The notes: generated from the sequence alone by a model not told the origin. A stretch of DNA of 64,000 nt from Cordilura impudica (GCA_963682025.1 OY821521.1:95836051-95900050), one strand, 5' to 3'. Shown: positions 20,246-32,400, numbered from the stretch's first letter. Made by a program: numbers and translations.

Positions 20246-22040
20246 TATTAACATGACCAATCTTTAAACAGTTACTCTAGTTTTATAATAATCTGTGAAA
20301 AAATTATTATCATTACTATAGTACCCAAATTGTCGATCATATAAATTGCAAATATATTCTCCCTTATTAAGATTGTCGAAGTCGCCTGTCAAATCTTGCA
20401 AAAATCGATGCAAAAAAAGTGTAAGTTTATAAAAAAAAATACAGTTTATTTTAAACAATTTAGTTACTTAATTACGTTTCAATAAATTTTTGTATAAACA
20501 TCACTAGTTCTTGGAGACGATTGAAATTACTCTCTGGAGTACTTTATTGTGCTGATCGAAAAGGTGTCATTAGTGATCCAATGGATAACCTGCATCGCCT
20601 ACAAATAAGCGAAAATAAAATTAATTCGGTAAATCAAATAATCCAATTTTTTCTGATTTACCAAGTAACCATGCATTTCATTCTTCATTATCATATTTCT
20701 TTTTTATTTAGTGTTTTAATTCACTGACATTCCAAATCAGGTAATTGTGGGACGATCTTAAACGAAGTTGGATTTTAAAAAGTTGAAAAATTTAAATTTA
20801 AATTTCAAAATTAACACCATTACATAAATGCCGTTATGCATTTTGACACGTTATAGATCACTTTAGAAAAATTCCACCACTGATTTGATCGGAATCAACT
20901 ACCCTTACCCTATATTTGTACGAAGGTACCAAAAGGAGTGATTTTATGAGACAAAAAGTAAAAGAGCGAAAGTGGCGAACAATATTTAAGTACCGTTAAC
21001 GGTTCTAATAGTTAAATCTATGAAAACACTTAATCCAATGATGTGTATAAAAAAAAGAATTTAATAGCTTTAACCAGATTAACCCAACAACGGCTTAAAT
21101 ATTTTATTAGTAATTAAAAATACTAATAAAATACTTAAACAGTCGAAATGAATTATATTATTTCAAAAGACATTTCTCTTTTTTCAGAATCGAGCATTTG
21201 ATGTTTTAAATTTTTTGGTGAAAAATGCCATGAAGCTGTGAGACATTGCGAAAAAATTCCAAAAGATATAAGTAAATTTATCCATTCTGCAGCTAGACTG
21301 AAAATTTGTAATTAATTTTTGATTTCGCTGCCTTAAAACTGCAGATGCAAATTAAACATGCTCTGAAGAAGATTTTGAATTAGTTTCTCTTCATGGGCAT
21401 GTTATGGGTCCAGTTTTGTACTACGCAATTGACTCGAAGGTTTTTTTAATTGTACACAAGAAAACTAAGTTCAATATGTACAGATGGAGCAAAAGTGATG
21501 AGAGGGAAGAACAGGGAAAAATAATTTAAATAAGTGTCCGACAGGAGAGCGCCAAGTTGAACTACGTTTTTTCTGTACAAGCGCAATATATGATAATATG
21601 TGAAGTCACAGACTGTTGTGAAGTTTAAAAACATTACGACATATGCAACTATTTCAACTTTATTTCAACTATATCATAGCGAACAGGGTATTCGAAAATG
21701 GACTTTCTCAGTATTTTGCTAAAATTAAAAATTTCTTTGTAAATTTTAATTTTAAAATGACTGTAACTTTTTTGCTTTGAAAGATTTTAAAGTAAAATAA
21801 ATTTCGTATAATAACGTAACTTCTTAGCTATTAATGTTAGAAATATAAAGTCACTGAGTCGTTTAGAGCATAACTCCCGCCCATCAAAAGCCATCAAAAA
21901 ATCTTGCACTCTTCTGTAACCCGAACCCTCCCCTACACTCCTATACCGCATTGTATACCCGCCAGTTTCCGCCCGTGTGCACCAGAATAATTTTTCTGAC
22001 CCTAGGTCAGATATTTTGGGCAAAATTTATGAATACAAAT
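20246..22040. other. Unassigned AT-rich DNA
   Basis: No assignable frame or termini. A plus-strand stretch near 21355-21480 reads EEDFELVSLHGHVMGPVL, which looks coding-like but matches no family I know. It is flanked by stops. Confidence 0.35.
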
Positions 22041-22044
22041 GTTT

Positions 22045-22200
22045 TCCACTATATGGTTAGGGTATAATGAGTTTGTCCTGATGTTTCTAACTACCAAAAA
22101 TATTGGACATATACCCATCTTTTATTATACGGATCGACTCAAGATCACTTTCTGAGTTGATGCCCGTCCATCCGTCTGTGTGTTATGAATACAAAAGTAC
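22045..22200 (+). repeat. GTCCGTCC dispersed repeat, fragment
   Basis: Contains GGTATAATGAGTTTGTCCTG, the ACCCATCTTTTAT segment and CCGTCCATCCGTCTGTGTG, shared with the copies at 36.2, 40.8, 45.2 and 46.1 kb. Confidence 0.6.
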
Positions 22201-22332
22201 CGGTGTATTTTTTGCGTCAGTTTATTTGTTATTTATACAGACAGAAAAAGGAAACGGTGTTGGCACGAGTTGTTTTATACTTATAAAAAAGGGTTGAGGC
22301 ATTATGCTCTTAAATGTTATATTGTGTTATAA

Positions 22333-22678
22333 TCTATAATATTAATAAGCTATGCGATTTCTTGTGACCGATGTTTTGTTGTACTGTTTTATCCCGATTT
22401 TGAACAAACGTATATTATTTGAAAGGTATTTCTTTTCAGCCGTTTTGCAGATTTACTGATTTTAAAATTTTTTCCTTTATTTTGTGTAAATTTCATTTAA
22501 AGTTGCTACAAACACATACACAAAATTATACAATGCTGTGTGTTTATTAAATTTATTAATGTGTTTGTAATAAAAATGAGTTTGCTAATTGATTAGCATG
22601 CCGTTAGGGTCTTTATTTAATTGAAAAATAAAATTTCCTAGAACTTGCGCTCGAATTTCGAGGGCTGGAATCTGCTAG
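22333..22678 (+). mobile_element. Non-autonomous Helitron, family 1, copy 3
   Basis: A|TCTATAATATTAATAAGC at the 5' end, palindrome CTCGAATTTCGAG, then CTAG|T at the 3' end. A Transib-like pseudogene starts almost immediately after it. Confidence 0.75.
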
Positions 22679-22714
22679 TTATAATTAATATTATATTATA
22701 TTATGCTTACCTTC

Positions 22715-23597
22715 ACAATCTGCTATTAGTGTTACTTCAAGTTCAGCAGAAATAAAATTGCAAGATCTCCTTGAACATACTGCAGAACGATTGCTAAATA
22801 TGCTTGATACTGATCATTAAAAAAATTGGAAATGGCAGCATTACTTTAATTTCTAAATGGGGATGTGATGGATTCTCTGGTCAAAAACAATACAAGCAAT
22901 TTAATGCCGAGAATTCATCAGATGCTAATTTATTTTTGGTATCTTTCGTTCCACTGCGCTTAACAAAAATTTATAGCGGCTTATAGCCATCAACCAGTAG
23001 AGCAACAGAAATTGATGTATGGAAAAATGAAATTTCTTTTTAAACAAAGCATTGCAGACCAATAAAATTTGCATTCAAAAAGGAAACCAAAGATGTCATA
23101 ACTGAAGAAGTTAAAAAAATAAAAAATCAAATTAAAGAACTTCAACCAATAATATTTAAATTTGATGATCAAGACATTGATGTAAATTTTAAAATGTGTC
23201 TCACAATGATTGATCCAAAAATTTGGAGAATACGCCAATAAAACAGCTATACTTTATAACGAAAAATACTCTTGGAGATATATTCCATCCACAGTTCATA
23301 AAATTTTGTACCATGGGGAACAAATAATTCAAAACAATATGCTACCAATAGGAGATCCATCTGAAGAAGCGCAAGAAAAAAGGAACAAAGACTACAGATT
23401 CTTTCGCGGGCACAACACAAGAAAACTGTCCAGATGTTGCACTAATGAAGGCCTTATCACTATTTTATTGTGCACTTCAGATCCATTCGACAAAAATGGA
23501 AAACTACCTCTTTTGAATCAGACGAAGAAGCTAAACAACTTCTAGAAGATGAAAATCAAGGCTATTTAGAAGAAATTTTTACTAAAATTGGTTGATA
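22715..23597 (+). pseudogene. Second, divergent Transib-like transposase remnant
   Basis: Plus-strand pieces: AEIKLQDLLEHTAERLL, LISKWGCDGFSGQKQYKQF (first catalytic Asp present), RPIKFAFKKETKDVITEEV and CLTMID. After a jump they continue with EYANKTAILYNEKY, STVHKILYHGEQII, LPIGDPSEEAQEKRNKDYR (catalytic Glu region) and a C-terminus ending EEIFTKIG at about 23597. The GNSNDGNTSRRF segment of copies A and B is missing, so there is an internal deletion besides frame breaks. It differs widely from A and B in sequence and is a separate lineage. No CACAGTG ends were found around it. Confidence 0.75.
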
Positions 23598-24282
23598 TAA
23601 AGTAGTTTTTCAGTACACTAACAATAAGTTATACTCTTTTTTTTTATATATTTAGCAATTTTTCTTGATTTACAAATTTATGCATTTTATAAATTTACAA
23701 TAAAAATTGATATAGAAATATTTAAAAAGACAATAAAATTTTTTTAACTAAAGTAAAAACATACGACTTTTTAATTGAAACTTCTCTATCTTGAAACAAT
23801 ATCAGGAAACTTTTACGTTCGCTGCTTAATAAATTATATTTTACCTTGGGCTCTTTCAAAAAAAAAAAGCAACATTTGGCCCTTGTGAACATTAGGACTA
23901 AAACGTTTACGGAGGCCAAAGTTAGGCATTTTCTGACAAAATTTAACTTACAAAATTTTTAAAAAGTATAAGCTGTAAAATTAACTGAAAAAATAAGACA
24001 TTATAGAAAAAAAAAACATTTTAAAATTTTTAACACTTCACTTTTGTACTAAAATTCAACTAAAAATGGAAATGTATTTGAAACCCTCCGTAACTTTTGT
24101 ATTATCGGTCGATATTTACGTTTTACAGTAAGAGTTAAAGGCTAAAGTCCCACCTACCAAACAAAAAAAACTGCATATCAAAATTCCAATCCAATCAAGA
24201 GTTATGGATTTTCGACCGCCTTCTCGTGAAATGGTCCACTGTGCTACGCAAGATATGGTTACAATTGACAGAATTTTAAATA

Positions 24283-24661
24283 CTAGTAGATTCCAGCCCT
24301 CGAAATTTGAGTGCACATTCTAGAAAATTTTATTTTTTCATTTAATAAAGACCCTAAAGGTATGCTAATCAATTATAGCCAATTCACAAATCAACACAAA
24401 AAAAACAAACTCATTTTTATTACAAACACATTATTAAATTTAATAAACACACACATAGCATTGTATAATTTTATGTGTGTGTTAGTAGCAACTTTTAATG
24501 CAATTTACTCAACATAAAGGGAAAAATTTAAAAATCTGTAAATCTGCAAAACGGCTAAAAAGAAATTCCTTTCAAATAATATACGTTTGCTCAAAATCGG
24601 AATAAAACGGTAGAACAAAACATCGGTCACAAGAAATCACCTAGCCTATTAATATTATATA
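24283..24661 (-). mobile_element. Non-autonomous Helitron, family 1, copy 4
   Basis: Reverse copy: A|CTAGTAGATTCC and hairpin at the left, ATTAATATTATATA|T at the right. It faces copy 3 across the Transib-like remnant. Confidence 0.72.
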
Positions 24662-24978
24662 TATATGATATACGTTTATAATTAACGAAATAACAAAACT
24701 AGTTTCAGCATTGCGATCATTGTTCCGTTGAGCATCAGGACCTGTCCTTTTCTTCGAAGGCAAATTGGGAAAATCAAAAGAAAAAGGCAACTCAGCAATA
24801 ACAAAAACATCAGTGGATTGATCCATAAAAGTGATTTTGACTCTTGGATCTCAAAGATAAGTAGCTCAAATTGAAGGATTTTTTTTTCTGCGATGATCAT
24901 GACAAAGAAAGCAGAGCCTTTCTGCTAGAGCTGAGAAATTATCATTGAGAAACAGTCGCTTGTTTGTTTCATTTTCTT

Positions 24979-25292
24979 TTCCAGCCCTCGAAATTCGAGC
25001 GCAAATTCTAGGAAATTTTATTTTTTCATTAAATAAAAACCTTAAAAGTATGCTAGTCAATTATAGCCAATTGACAAATTAAGACAAAAAACAAACAAAT
25101 TTTATGAATGTGTTAGTAGCAACTTTAAATGCAATTTACTCAACATAAAGGGAAAAATTTAAAAATCTGTAAATCTGCACATCGGCTAAAAAGAAATACC
25201 TTTCAAATAATATACGTTTGATCAAAATCGGGATAAAACAGTAGAACAAAACATCAGTCACAAGAAATCGCCTAGCCTATTAATATTATAGA
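24979..25292 (-). mobile_element. Non-autonomous Helitron, family 1, copy 5 (3' end truncated)
   Basis: The left side begins at CCAGCCCTCGAAATTCGAG and lacks the terminal CTAGCAGATT. The right side ends ATTAATATTATAGA|T. It has the same orientation as copy 4, 317 bp away. The spacer has short frames (for example minus 24826-24641) that I do not recognise. Confidence 0.65.
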
Positions 25293-26070
25293 TTTTATAT
25301 GTTTTATAAGTTATACACATTAAGTATACAAATCCGCTTTATTATATAATAAATATTTTCGTACCTTAGACGCTTTCCCGAACTACAAAGTTTTAAATAT
25401 TGAATTATCGGCCTAGACCACCGATTATAACATGCTTTTGTTTTATTCTGTTGGTCAATTATTTGTGACACGTTTGCATGAAATATATAAAATTAAGAAG
25501 CAAATTATTTTTTTTAATATAAAACCAACAAGTTTACAATACTTGACAAAAAGAACCAACACGAACACTTATTATCGAAAAGAAGAAAATAAAACAAAAA
25601 TAATGATAATAATGGGTGCAATGAATCCTTAATTAATCCCATGGTAGGTAAACAGAAAATTTCTTATTTTTGTATCACTTTTAATTTTTCTCTTCACAGA
25701 AAAGAATTTAACGGCCAACGGTATTTATTAGAGTTTGAGAGAGATTGCTTGTGTTAGTTGTTGTTATTGCTCCAAAAAAGTACATCAATACTATTGGTAA
25801 ATTAGAGATTAGCATTAATAGGACAACTACACGAAACACAGAACTTACGCACACACACACACACGTACGCTCACGCACAATTGTGTGCACACATACATAT
25901 ATAAATAGAACACTAATTTGACCAAGGAAATAATACACACTGGGCCAGGAATGCGCAGTACTTTAAGAATATTCGTCTATTATGTAATTTTGTGTTAGTC
26001 ATTCTTAAATAGAAATCTGAAATTAAATCTTGAAATTAAATCAGTATTAGTGAATGTTTGAAATCCCTTC
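25293..26070. other. Unassigned DNA with a short CA microsatellite
   Basis: No coding signal recognised. A (CA)n run lies near 25851-25865, followed by CACACGTACGCTCACGCACA. Confidence 0.4.
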
Positions 26071-26715
26071 TTAACCCTATAACACCGAGCATAACGATAT
26101 CGTAACTTTTGACTAAAACATGTCTAGTATTGAAAATATAAGATTTCTGATGCCGACGCTGACGTAATCAGTGCGTGTTACATGTATACATAATGCTTAA
26201 CTAAAAGCACATCCTTGTGGGGCGTGAGGTTAAATCATCATTTGTGTTTAGTTTTTATCAACCTTGTGAAGTTTTATTGTTGATATTTTTTTTATACAAA
26301 TTCATAAAACTGTCGTTTTTAGCCTACGGTGTAATATTTGGCAAACAGAATTTTAATGACCATTTATATCTGATTTTTCTACACCTAAAGAAATCGCCAC
26401 ATTCATCTTATAAATCAACTTTGATCATACCAATGATTGGTGGTAAGTTTTATAGAAAACGTAGAATTTATGACCGTGATGAAAGCAGTACAGATACAGA
26501 CAAGGAACCAGATGCTGTTATGGATGAAATGGTATAGTGATATTCCATCCATTCTGATAACAATTGAGATTTTTTCTTATGATGGTAAGTGAGTATTTAA
26601 CCGATGACTCTAATTTAAATGGAGGACCTTATAGTTAGTAATAACAGTACCAGTGAAGATGAGCTAGAAGCTTCAGTTGAAGAAGCGGGTGCAATACCTA
26701 GAAGTTCAAAGCCAT
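26071..26715 (+). mobile_element. Possible piggyBac-like element, 5' remnant
   Basis: TTAA at 26071 followed by CCCTATAACACCGAGC resembles a piggyBac target site plus CCC-type terminus. Downstream short frames are acidic, as in the N-terminus of piggyBac transposases: YDRDESSTDTDKEPD near 26470-26520 and NNSTSEDELEASVEEAG near 26640-26690. The catalytic domain and the 3' end are absent. The assignment rests on ends and composition only. Confidence 0.35.
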
Positions 26716-26734
26716 CTGCATAAAAAACAAATCA

Positions 26735-26845
26735 CGTGAGTTCGATCACATGGGAGATGAGATGTGAGATCTGGTAATTAAAAATTTTTTAAGGCACTTT
26801 TTTAAAATCAAACAGAAAGCGTCATCTATGTATCACTTATAGCAG
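26735..26845 (-). repeat. Short MITE-like module (GATACATAGATGACGC family), copy 1
   Basis: Reverse version of the module at 38475-38590 and 42255-42365, containing GCGTCATCTATGTATCACTT and the AATCAAACAGAAAG junction. Confidence 0.6.
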
Positions 26846-26916
26846 TCAACTGCAGGGGGTCTGCTAATATAAAAATATTTATTATTATTTATTATTTGAA
26901 CCGGATAATTTGTAAT

Positions 26917-27322
26917 TATTCGTTTTTTATTTTTATTTTTCATTTTTCGTTTTTCGTTTTTCGTTTATCATTTTTCATTTTTTACTTTTTATTTTTCATG
27001 TTTTATTTGTATTTTTTAATTTTTTATTTTTATTTTTCATTTTTTTTTTTCGTTTATCATTTTTCATTTTTTATTTTTCTTTTTTCATATCTTATTTTTC
27101 ATTTTTTATTTTTCATTTTTCATTTCTCATTTTTCGTTTTTCATTTTTTACTTTTTATTTTTCATGTTTTATTTGTATTTTTTCTTTTTTTATTTTTAGT
27201 TTTTCGTTTTTCATTTTTAATTTTTTATTTTTCATTTATTATTTTTAATTTTTCGTTTTTCATTTTTCATTTTATTTTTCATTTTAATTTTTAATTTTTT
27301 ATTTTTCATTTTGAAATTTTCG
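26917..27322 (+). repeat. Pyrimidine-rich low-complexity tract
   Basis: About 400 bp built from variants of TTTTTCATTTTTCGTTTTTC with almost no purine runs. The long hydrophobic Phe-rich frame through it is a composition artefact. Confidence 0.85.
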
Positions 27323-27334
27323 TTTTCAAACAGG

Positions 27335-27447
27335 TTGTTACATATCTATCATAATTTTTTTTACCAATACAATCATATGTCACACCGATTTTGTCTTACG
27401 GCTCACATGTTACGCTGTTTTTGTGATTGTATTGTGAAATAGAAATT
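27335..27447 (-). repeat. Short palindromic MITE-like repeat, copy 1
   Basis: Shares CAATACAATCACAAAAACAG and TATGATTGTATTGGT with copies near 38290 and 42025. Its ends are imperfect inverted repeats of each other. Confidence 0.55.
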
Positions 27448-27449
27448 TA

Positions 27450-27821
27450 TACCATACAGCTTTTACTTCGAATTAATTTCAGAAGATACAACTCTGTTCA
27501 AACAAACAATCGTTATTTTTGTTTAGACAGAGTTGTATCTTCTGAAATTAATACGAAGTAAAAGCTGAATGGTATGAAAACTGATTCTTAACCACACTGC
27601 TCGTCAGCCTGACTTTAGGTGAGTGAGTTAAAGCGCTGACCAAAAACTGAAAGTACAATTGTATGTGAAGGTTGAGGGTTCAAACCTCATGGCCGCCCTA
27701 AGTAGAAAAATTTCATATAGAAACAATCTATTCAATTATAACATAACAATTATGACCATTGTTCAGTTATGAATGTTAGAAATATATGCTTTCTTCTTCT
27801 CTACCAAGCACCATTGAAACA
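27450..27821 (+). repeat. tRNA-like dispersed repeat, copy 2, with 5' hairpin
   Basis: 27450-27575 is an imperfect inverted repeat with arms of about 55 bp around ACAATCGTTATTTTTG-type loop sequence. It is followed by the tRNA-like unit with an A-box-like TAGGTGAGTGAG near 27616 and a B box GGTTCAAACCT at 27677-27687. AAAGCGCTGACC after the A box resembles a tRNA D-arm. The tail (to ACCATTGAAAC) matches copy 1. It may be a tRNA-derived SINE or a MITE that captured a tRNA relic. Confidence 0.55.
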
Positions 27822-28540
27822 AAATTACAATTTGCGTATTAATTACAGTATTAATTGCAATATGTCTGAAAAATGACTACAAATCCAACAATTGATTTTG
27901 TTTTATTAAAAAAAAAAACAATTTAATGCAGGAAATACTTTTGGAACTTTAGGTATTACATAAAAATCGAAGTTGTATTGAACAAAATTTAGTTTTTAAA
28001 AAATATTGTCACCGTCCAACTATTTTCCCCCCCATTAAATAAATCATCTTTTTGTACTACTTAAAACGATTTAGAGATGAAAGTAGAGATCATATATAGT
28101 AAAAAGTGTTCTCAATGTTTTATTTTATAATGTTTTCTCCTTTTTATAGGACTTCAAAGTTTTAGAGATATAAAAATTTCTAAAAATTAATCTAAATACT
28201 TCCATCGATATGCCAATACGGGTATCAAATTAAAGTGACGATCTCTGGAAATGACAACTACTTTTATTTTGAAGTTTTGAAAAAAGTACTTTTAAATGTA
28301 AATCTTTAATATTCTTGTGAACTTCTAATAAATTTACAGATCAGGTTTAGAACAATCGACTTAGCAATGAAAGAACAGAAAAAAACAATTCGTGAAGAAG
28401 AGCACTTCAAGGAAGTTTAAATTTCAAGCAAGTTGGAAACTAGCTCGACGAATTATTTGCCGCAAAAAACAAGCAGTTTTTATTTTATGTTTTATTTAAC
28501 CAAAAAACGGAAAATATTTATGCATACACCTGGTAAATAT
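27822..28540. other. Unassigned AT-rich DNA
   Basis: No coding frame or terminal structure recognised. Confidence 0.4.
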
Positions 28541-28544
28541 ATTT

Positions 28545-28830
28545 TGATGAAATCTGTTATATAAGCTTTCGTCGGCTATAGGGCGATCACTATTGATATT
28601 GGTGCATATATCAGTGCATATTCAGACCTAGCCGCCATGCAAATAACCCATATGATCCAGATTATCATATCGCTTTTTATACCCATTAGTCATTACTCCA
28701 AAAATAAACCATGTATCGTAAAGTCGGTCTGGACAGGCTGTAATTTTTTTACCTGTTTTGTGTAATGAAAACCATGAAAACCATAAACACACAAACCCAA
28801 TTTGACCGAGATCTAAATGATAATTTGGAT
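28545..28830 (+). repeat. GTCCGTCC dispersed repeat, degenerate fragment
   Basis: Shares the CTATAGGGCGATCACTATTG, TCAGACCTAGCCGCCATGC and GTAAAGTCGGTCTGGACAGG segments with 40760-41545, but lacks the tetranucleotide core. Confidence 0.5.
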
Positions 28831-30250
28831 CTTATGGAAATTTAAGTCGATTTCATAGGGGTCATTTGTATGGAGACAGCGAATCTCCGGAGGCACCTCG
28901 AAAAAAAGTTGTTATACGGGGAACATAATAGCTCGTTACCGGATCATGTGAAATAAAAAATCGAAATGCGTTTAAAAGGTGATATGTTTCCCTAGATAAT
29001 CAGGAAGGTTTTTTTTTTATTTTTAAGTTTTAGCCGCATTTTGAAGTGACAAAAACAATTTTGACTATAAAATTTAGGTGAATTTGTTGTTAAAAAATGG
29101 AAGAAAAATTAAAAAAAATACTCTCCCAGATTACCTGTTAATTTATGTGTAGAAATAGTGTATACAATTTTAAAAAGATCGGTCAAGTAGATTTTGAGTT
29201 ATGATGTTCACGGACTTCAAAAATACCGTATGAGGGCCGGTCGCTGGAAACGCTGTATCTTCGTTAGTTTTGCTCCGATTTCCTTGAAATTTTGAAACAA
29301 CACTCTCGATATATTCTATTCAGAAAAAAATATAAAAAAGCAAGAAAAAGATTATATTCATACCAAAGTATTCTGCAATTTATTTATTTATTTATTTATA
29401 TAACAAGACATGAAATCTTCAAAACAGAACAGGTTTAAATATGTTAGTTGGAGTTTGATTTACAATACAACTTAACATTACTGTGACAATATTAAATATT
29501 AATAATAAAAAATAAAATATTGATTTATATACAAATTATAGATATTTATAAGTGGCATATATAATTTAAAAAACAAATAAAAAGTATACAGTAAAAATTT
29601 TCAATATATATTTGTTAACAGCAAGTTAGTATATGTGCATTGTAAAAAAAAAATAAAAATTTTCTAAATGTATTGTTGTAAAATTTTCTTTTTGATCGAA
29701 TTAGGTGCCATAAACCATAATTACCCAAATGGAGCATATGAAAGATTCAACATCACTAAATTTATTTCTCTTGTTCTATTAAAAATTATATATACTAAAT
29801 TTTACCCAATAATGAGAGCTTTAATGGAAAAATATACAGATTAAGCAGATTTGTTATTAAAACTCCTATGAAAAGTTAAAAAATTCTATAATTTTTTTTA
29901 CACAATTCCGATAATTGTTCACCTCAAGATCTATTTATATGTTTTACACTATGTTTAGCATGGCTTTCGTACTAGATGCTAATCTTCGAATGGAAACGTA
30001 GACCACCTTTTCGATATGCCTTGGTTAATATGAGTTAGGTATATACGCCCGAGAATCCTCTCGACATGTGGTACATTCAGAATAAAAAAAAAAAAAAAAA
30101 ATTAAATGATAAAAAGGGCAGAAAATTAAATTTCTTTTGAAGATTTCATTCGATAAAATTAGTCCAACTTGATTTGCCGAAGCTATTTGTTGAAGAACGA
30201 AATGAGAAATCATCAATGATTCCTGAGTTATAGCGGAAAAACTAAATAAA
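28831..30250. other. Mostly unassigned DNA with a TTTA run
   Basis: A (TTTA)n run at 29382-29398 may be the reversed tail of a LINE inserted in antisense, but I see no RT motifs beside it. 30075-30092 is poly(A). The rest has no recognisable features. Confidence 0.4.
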
Positions 30251-30257
30251 CAAACAT

Positions 30258-30450
30258 AAGGGCAATATACACTTGTGAATTTCGCATCAAGCATTATGGT
30301 GGAATTAGCGAAAATTTGTTTGTATGTACCGACAAAATCGAAATTTTTAGATTTTCTATCAGGCATCGTCGGTGTCACACATACAAACAAATTGTCACTA
30401 TTATCACCATAATGCTTGATGGTGAATTTGACAAGTGTATATTGCCCTTT
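30258..30450. repeat. Foldback (hairpin) element
   Basis: AAGGGCAATATACACTTGT near 30258 and its reverse complement near 30450 begin about 70-bp inverted arms. These share CATCAAGCATTATGGTG and AATTTGTTTGTATGT around a loop of about 45 bp. Confidence 0.75.
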
Positions 30451-30924
30451 AGGATAACAAAAGAAAATAAATATATAAAAGGTAATAAAAAAAGTTTGAC
30501 CTGAGAATGGCAAACCCTTTGGAGGTTTTACTATACTGGCCTGACTTGGGTCTTGCGAAATACTACGGTTGATAGAAAATGACTCATAGTGGGGCCTAAT
30601 CATGTAGGAGGCCGTGCTATAACGAAACCCTGGGTAGCGTTACAGGTATTCGATTATGACAAATTTTGCGGAAAGGATATGAATTACCATAATTAGTCCT
30701 GTAATAATCGAACAAAAGCGATTTAAAATGTCTTGGGAATCTACAAAGTATGTTAGAATTTAAATTTGTTAAAATTTGTCAACATGGAATCAAATTAAAC
30801 TACTTGCAAGAGACAGAAATAGTTGGAGAGAATTCATTAACGCCCTATGTTCTTCGTGAACATTATATTTAAGTATATACGTGTTATATTAAGGTATATG
30901 CACTGTACATATTTAAATAAATAA

Positions 30925-30928
<4 letters not shown>

Positions 30929-30956
<28 letters not shown>
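30929..30956. repeat. (AT)n microsatellite
   Basis: A run of about 14 AT units followed by AAAAG. Confidence 0.9.
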
Positions 30957-30961
<5 letters not shown>

Positions 30962-31149
30962 AACCCCCCAAGTCAACATCATCCATAGCATGGTTGAATA
31001 CAAAGGTAACACCAAGCATGGTCCTTCTACTCCCAATTGCGTTGTAGTGAACTTGGTAATATAGATTTCATATTATTCATGTATACTCTAAAATAGGTCT
31101 TATAAGAGCCGTAAAAAGCTGTTGAGTAACATATGGAATAAAATGGGGG

Positions 31150-31945
31150 ATGCAAGGAAGCCTGCTCGTCGACATTTGCCTGCTCACTAACAAACATACA
31201 AATTTGGCGGGAAATCTACATCCTATTCACGTATACGCAGCTAGAGCTGGATTAAAAATAAATGTCGGTAAGACAAAGATGATGTCCATCAACACAATGT
31301 CGGCCCCAAGCATCACTATAGATGGAAAAGTAGTTGAAACGCTCAACTCGTTCATGTATCTCGGCAGCATCATAAATGACAACGGAGGAACCAAAGAGGA
31401 TATACTACACCGAATGAAGAAAGCACGTGGAGCACTTGGAGCATTGGACAATGTGTGGCGGTCTCGGTTCATCTCCAGACGGACGAAACTGCGGATTTTT
31501 AACTCAAACGTCAAGTCCGTCATTCTTTATGGCTGTGAAACGTGGAACGTAGCGTTGACTGAGCTAAAGGCACTGCAAGCCTTCACGAACACGTGCCTAC
31601 GTAGAATCATGTGGAGATTCTGGCCGAATGTAATATCTAATGCAGAGCTATGGAGATTGACTAAGCAGAAACCAGTAAGCCAGGAAATAAAAGAGCGCAA
31701 ATGGAAATGGATGGGCCATACCTTAAACCAAGAGACGATTTTGCCAGACAGGCACTGGAGTGGAACCCGCAAGGGAGTCGTAGAAGAGGTAGGCCTGCAA
31801 ACACCTGGAGAAGATCTGTGGAGACGGAAGCAGCGAGAATGGGACGAAGCTGGAGTGAAATTGAAATATTTGGCATTAAATTGATCTGAATTTAATAATT
31901 TTGTTGTGGCCCTATGTTCCTCTCAGGAATAAATAGGAATAAATA
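31150..31945 (+). pseudogene. APE-type LINE, 5'-truncated 3' end
   Basis: A 244-codon frame starts beyond the RT catalytic box: AGLKINVGKTKMMSIN, YLGSIINDNGGTKEDILHRM, TKLRIFNSNVKSVILYGCET, LRRIMWRFWPNVISNAELW and RKWKWMGHTL. A frameshift near 31735 moves the conserved RQALEWNPQGSRRRGRPANT into the next frame. The 3' UTR has GCCCTATGTTCC and an AATAAATA repeat. It is the same family as 13.2 and 33.45 kb. The Met at 31150 is not a true start. Confidence 0.8.
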
Positions 31946-31949
31946 TATA

Positions 31950-32400
31950 TATATAAAAGTAGAGCATGCCATATAAACCATCATATTAATTTGACCAATA
32001 AAGTCAAGTTTCCCATCATAAGTACACCAAAATCTAAAAATATTCGAACAGTGTCCAAATACTATTCCATTAATACAACAATTTTCCGAAGTTATACCCC
32101 TTCTGTAAAATAAGATTAAGATTCAGTTATATGAAGTTTATATTACACCATTCAACCAACAAATCAAGTTCATGTTGAAGAGTAATTCGACCATTTGTTT
32201 AATTGAAGCTATCAAATAATTTAACACCATCAGCATAACAGACATAAGGATGTTACAATTCTGGCCTAAATGACTGTCATGGAGAATTCCATGGAACAAA
32301 AATAATTTTATTGGCTTTATAACTTGAGCACCTACCCAGTAGAAAAGAGCATCCAAGGAAGTTAAATAGATGGTATTCTTGGCCCACTTGATACACTTGG
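31950..32400 (-). pseudogene. Jockey-like RT fragment
   Basis: On the minus strand, CYADGVKLFDSFN (YADD box with the second Asp replaced by Gly) is followed by LQHELDLLVEWCNINF. After stops, a DFGVLM-like thumb motif appears. This is the order found in Jockey-type ORF2. The active site is mutated. Confidence 0.6.

Noticed and set aside
26896..27294. 132-codon Phe-rich membrane-like protein
   Set aside because: It is the translation of the pyrimidine tract; every frame on that strand would give a Phe/Leu/Ser-rich product.
27600..27700. A functional tRNA gene
   Set aside because: A and B boxes are present, but no proper acceptor stem or anticodon arm can be drawn, and the segment is part of a dispersed repeat.
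30025..30603. 192-codon minus-strand frame
   Set aside because: Runs through the foldback element and a poly(A) run, with no protein family resemblance; it is open by chance in low-complexity DNA.
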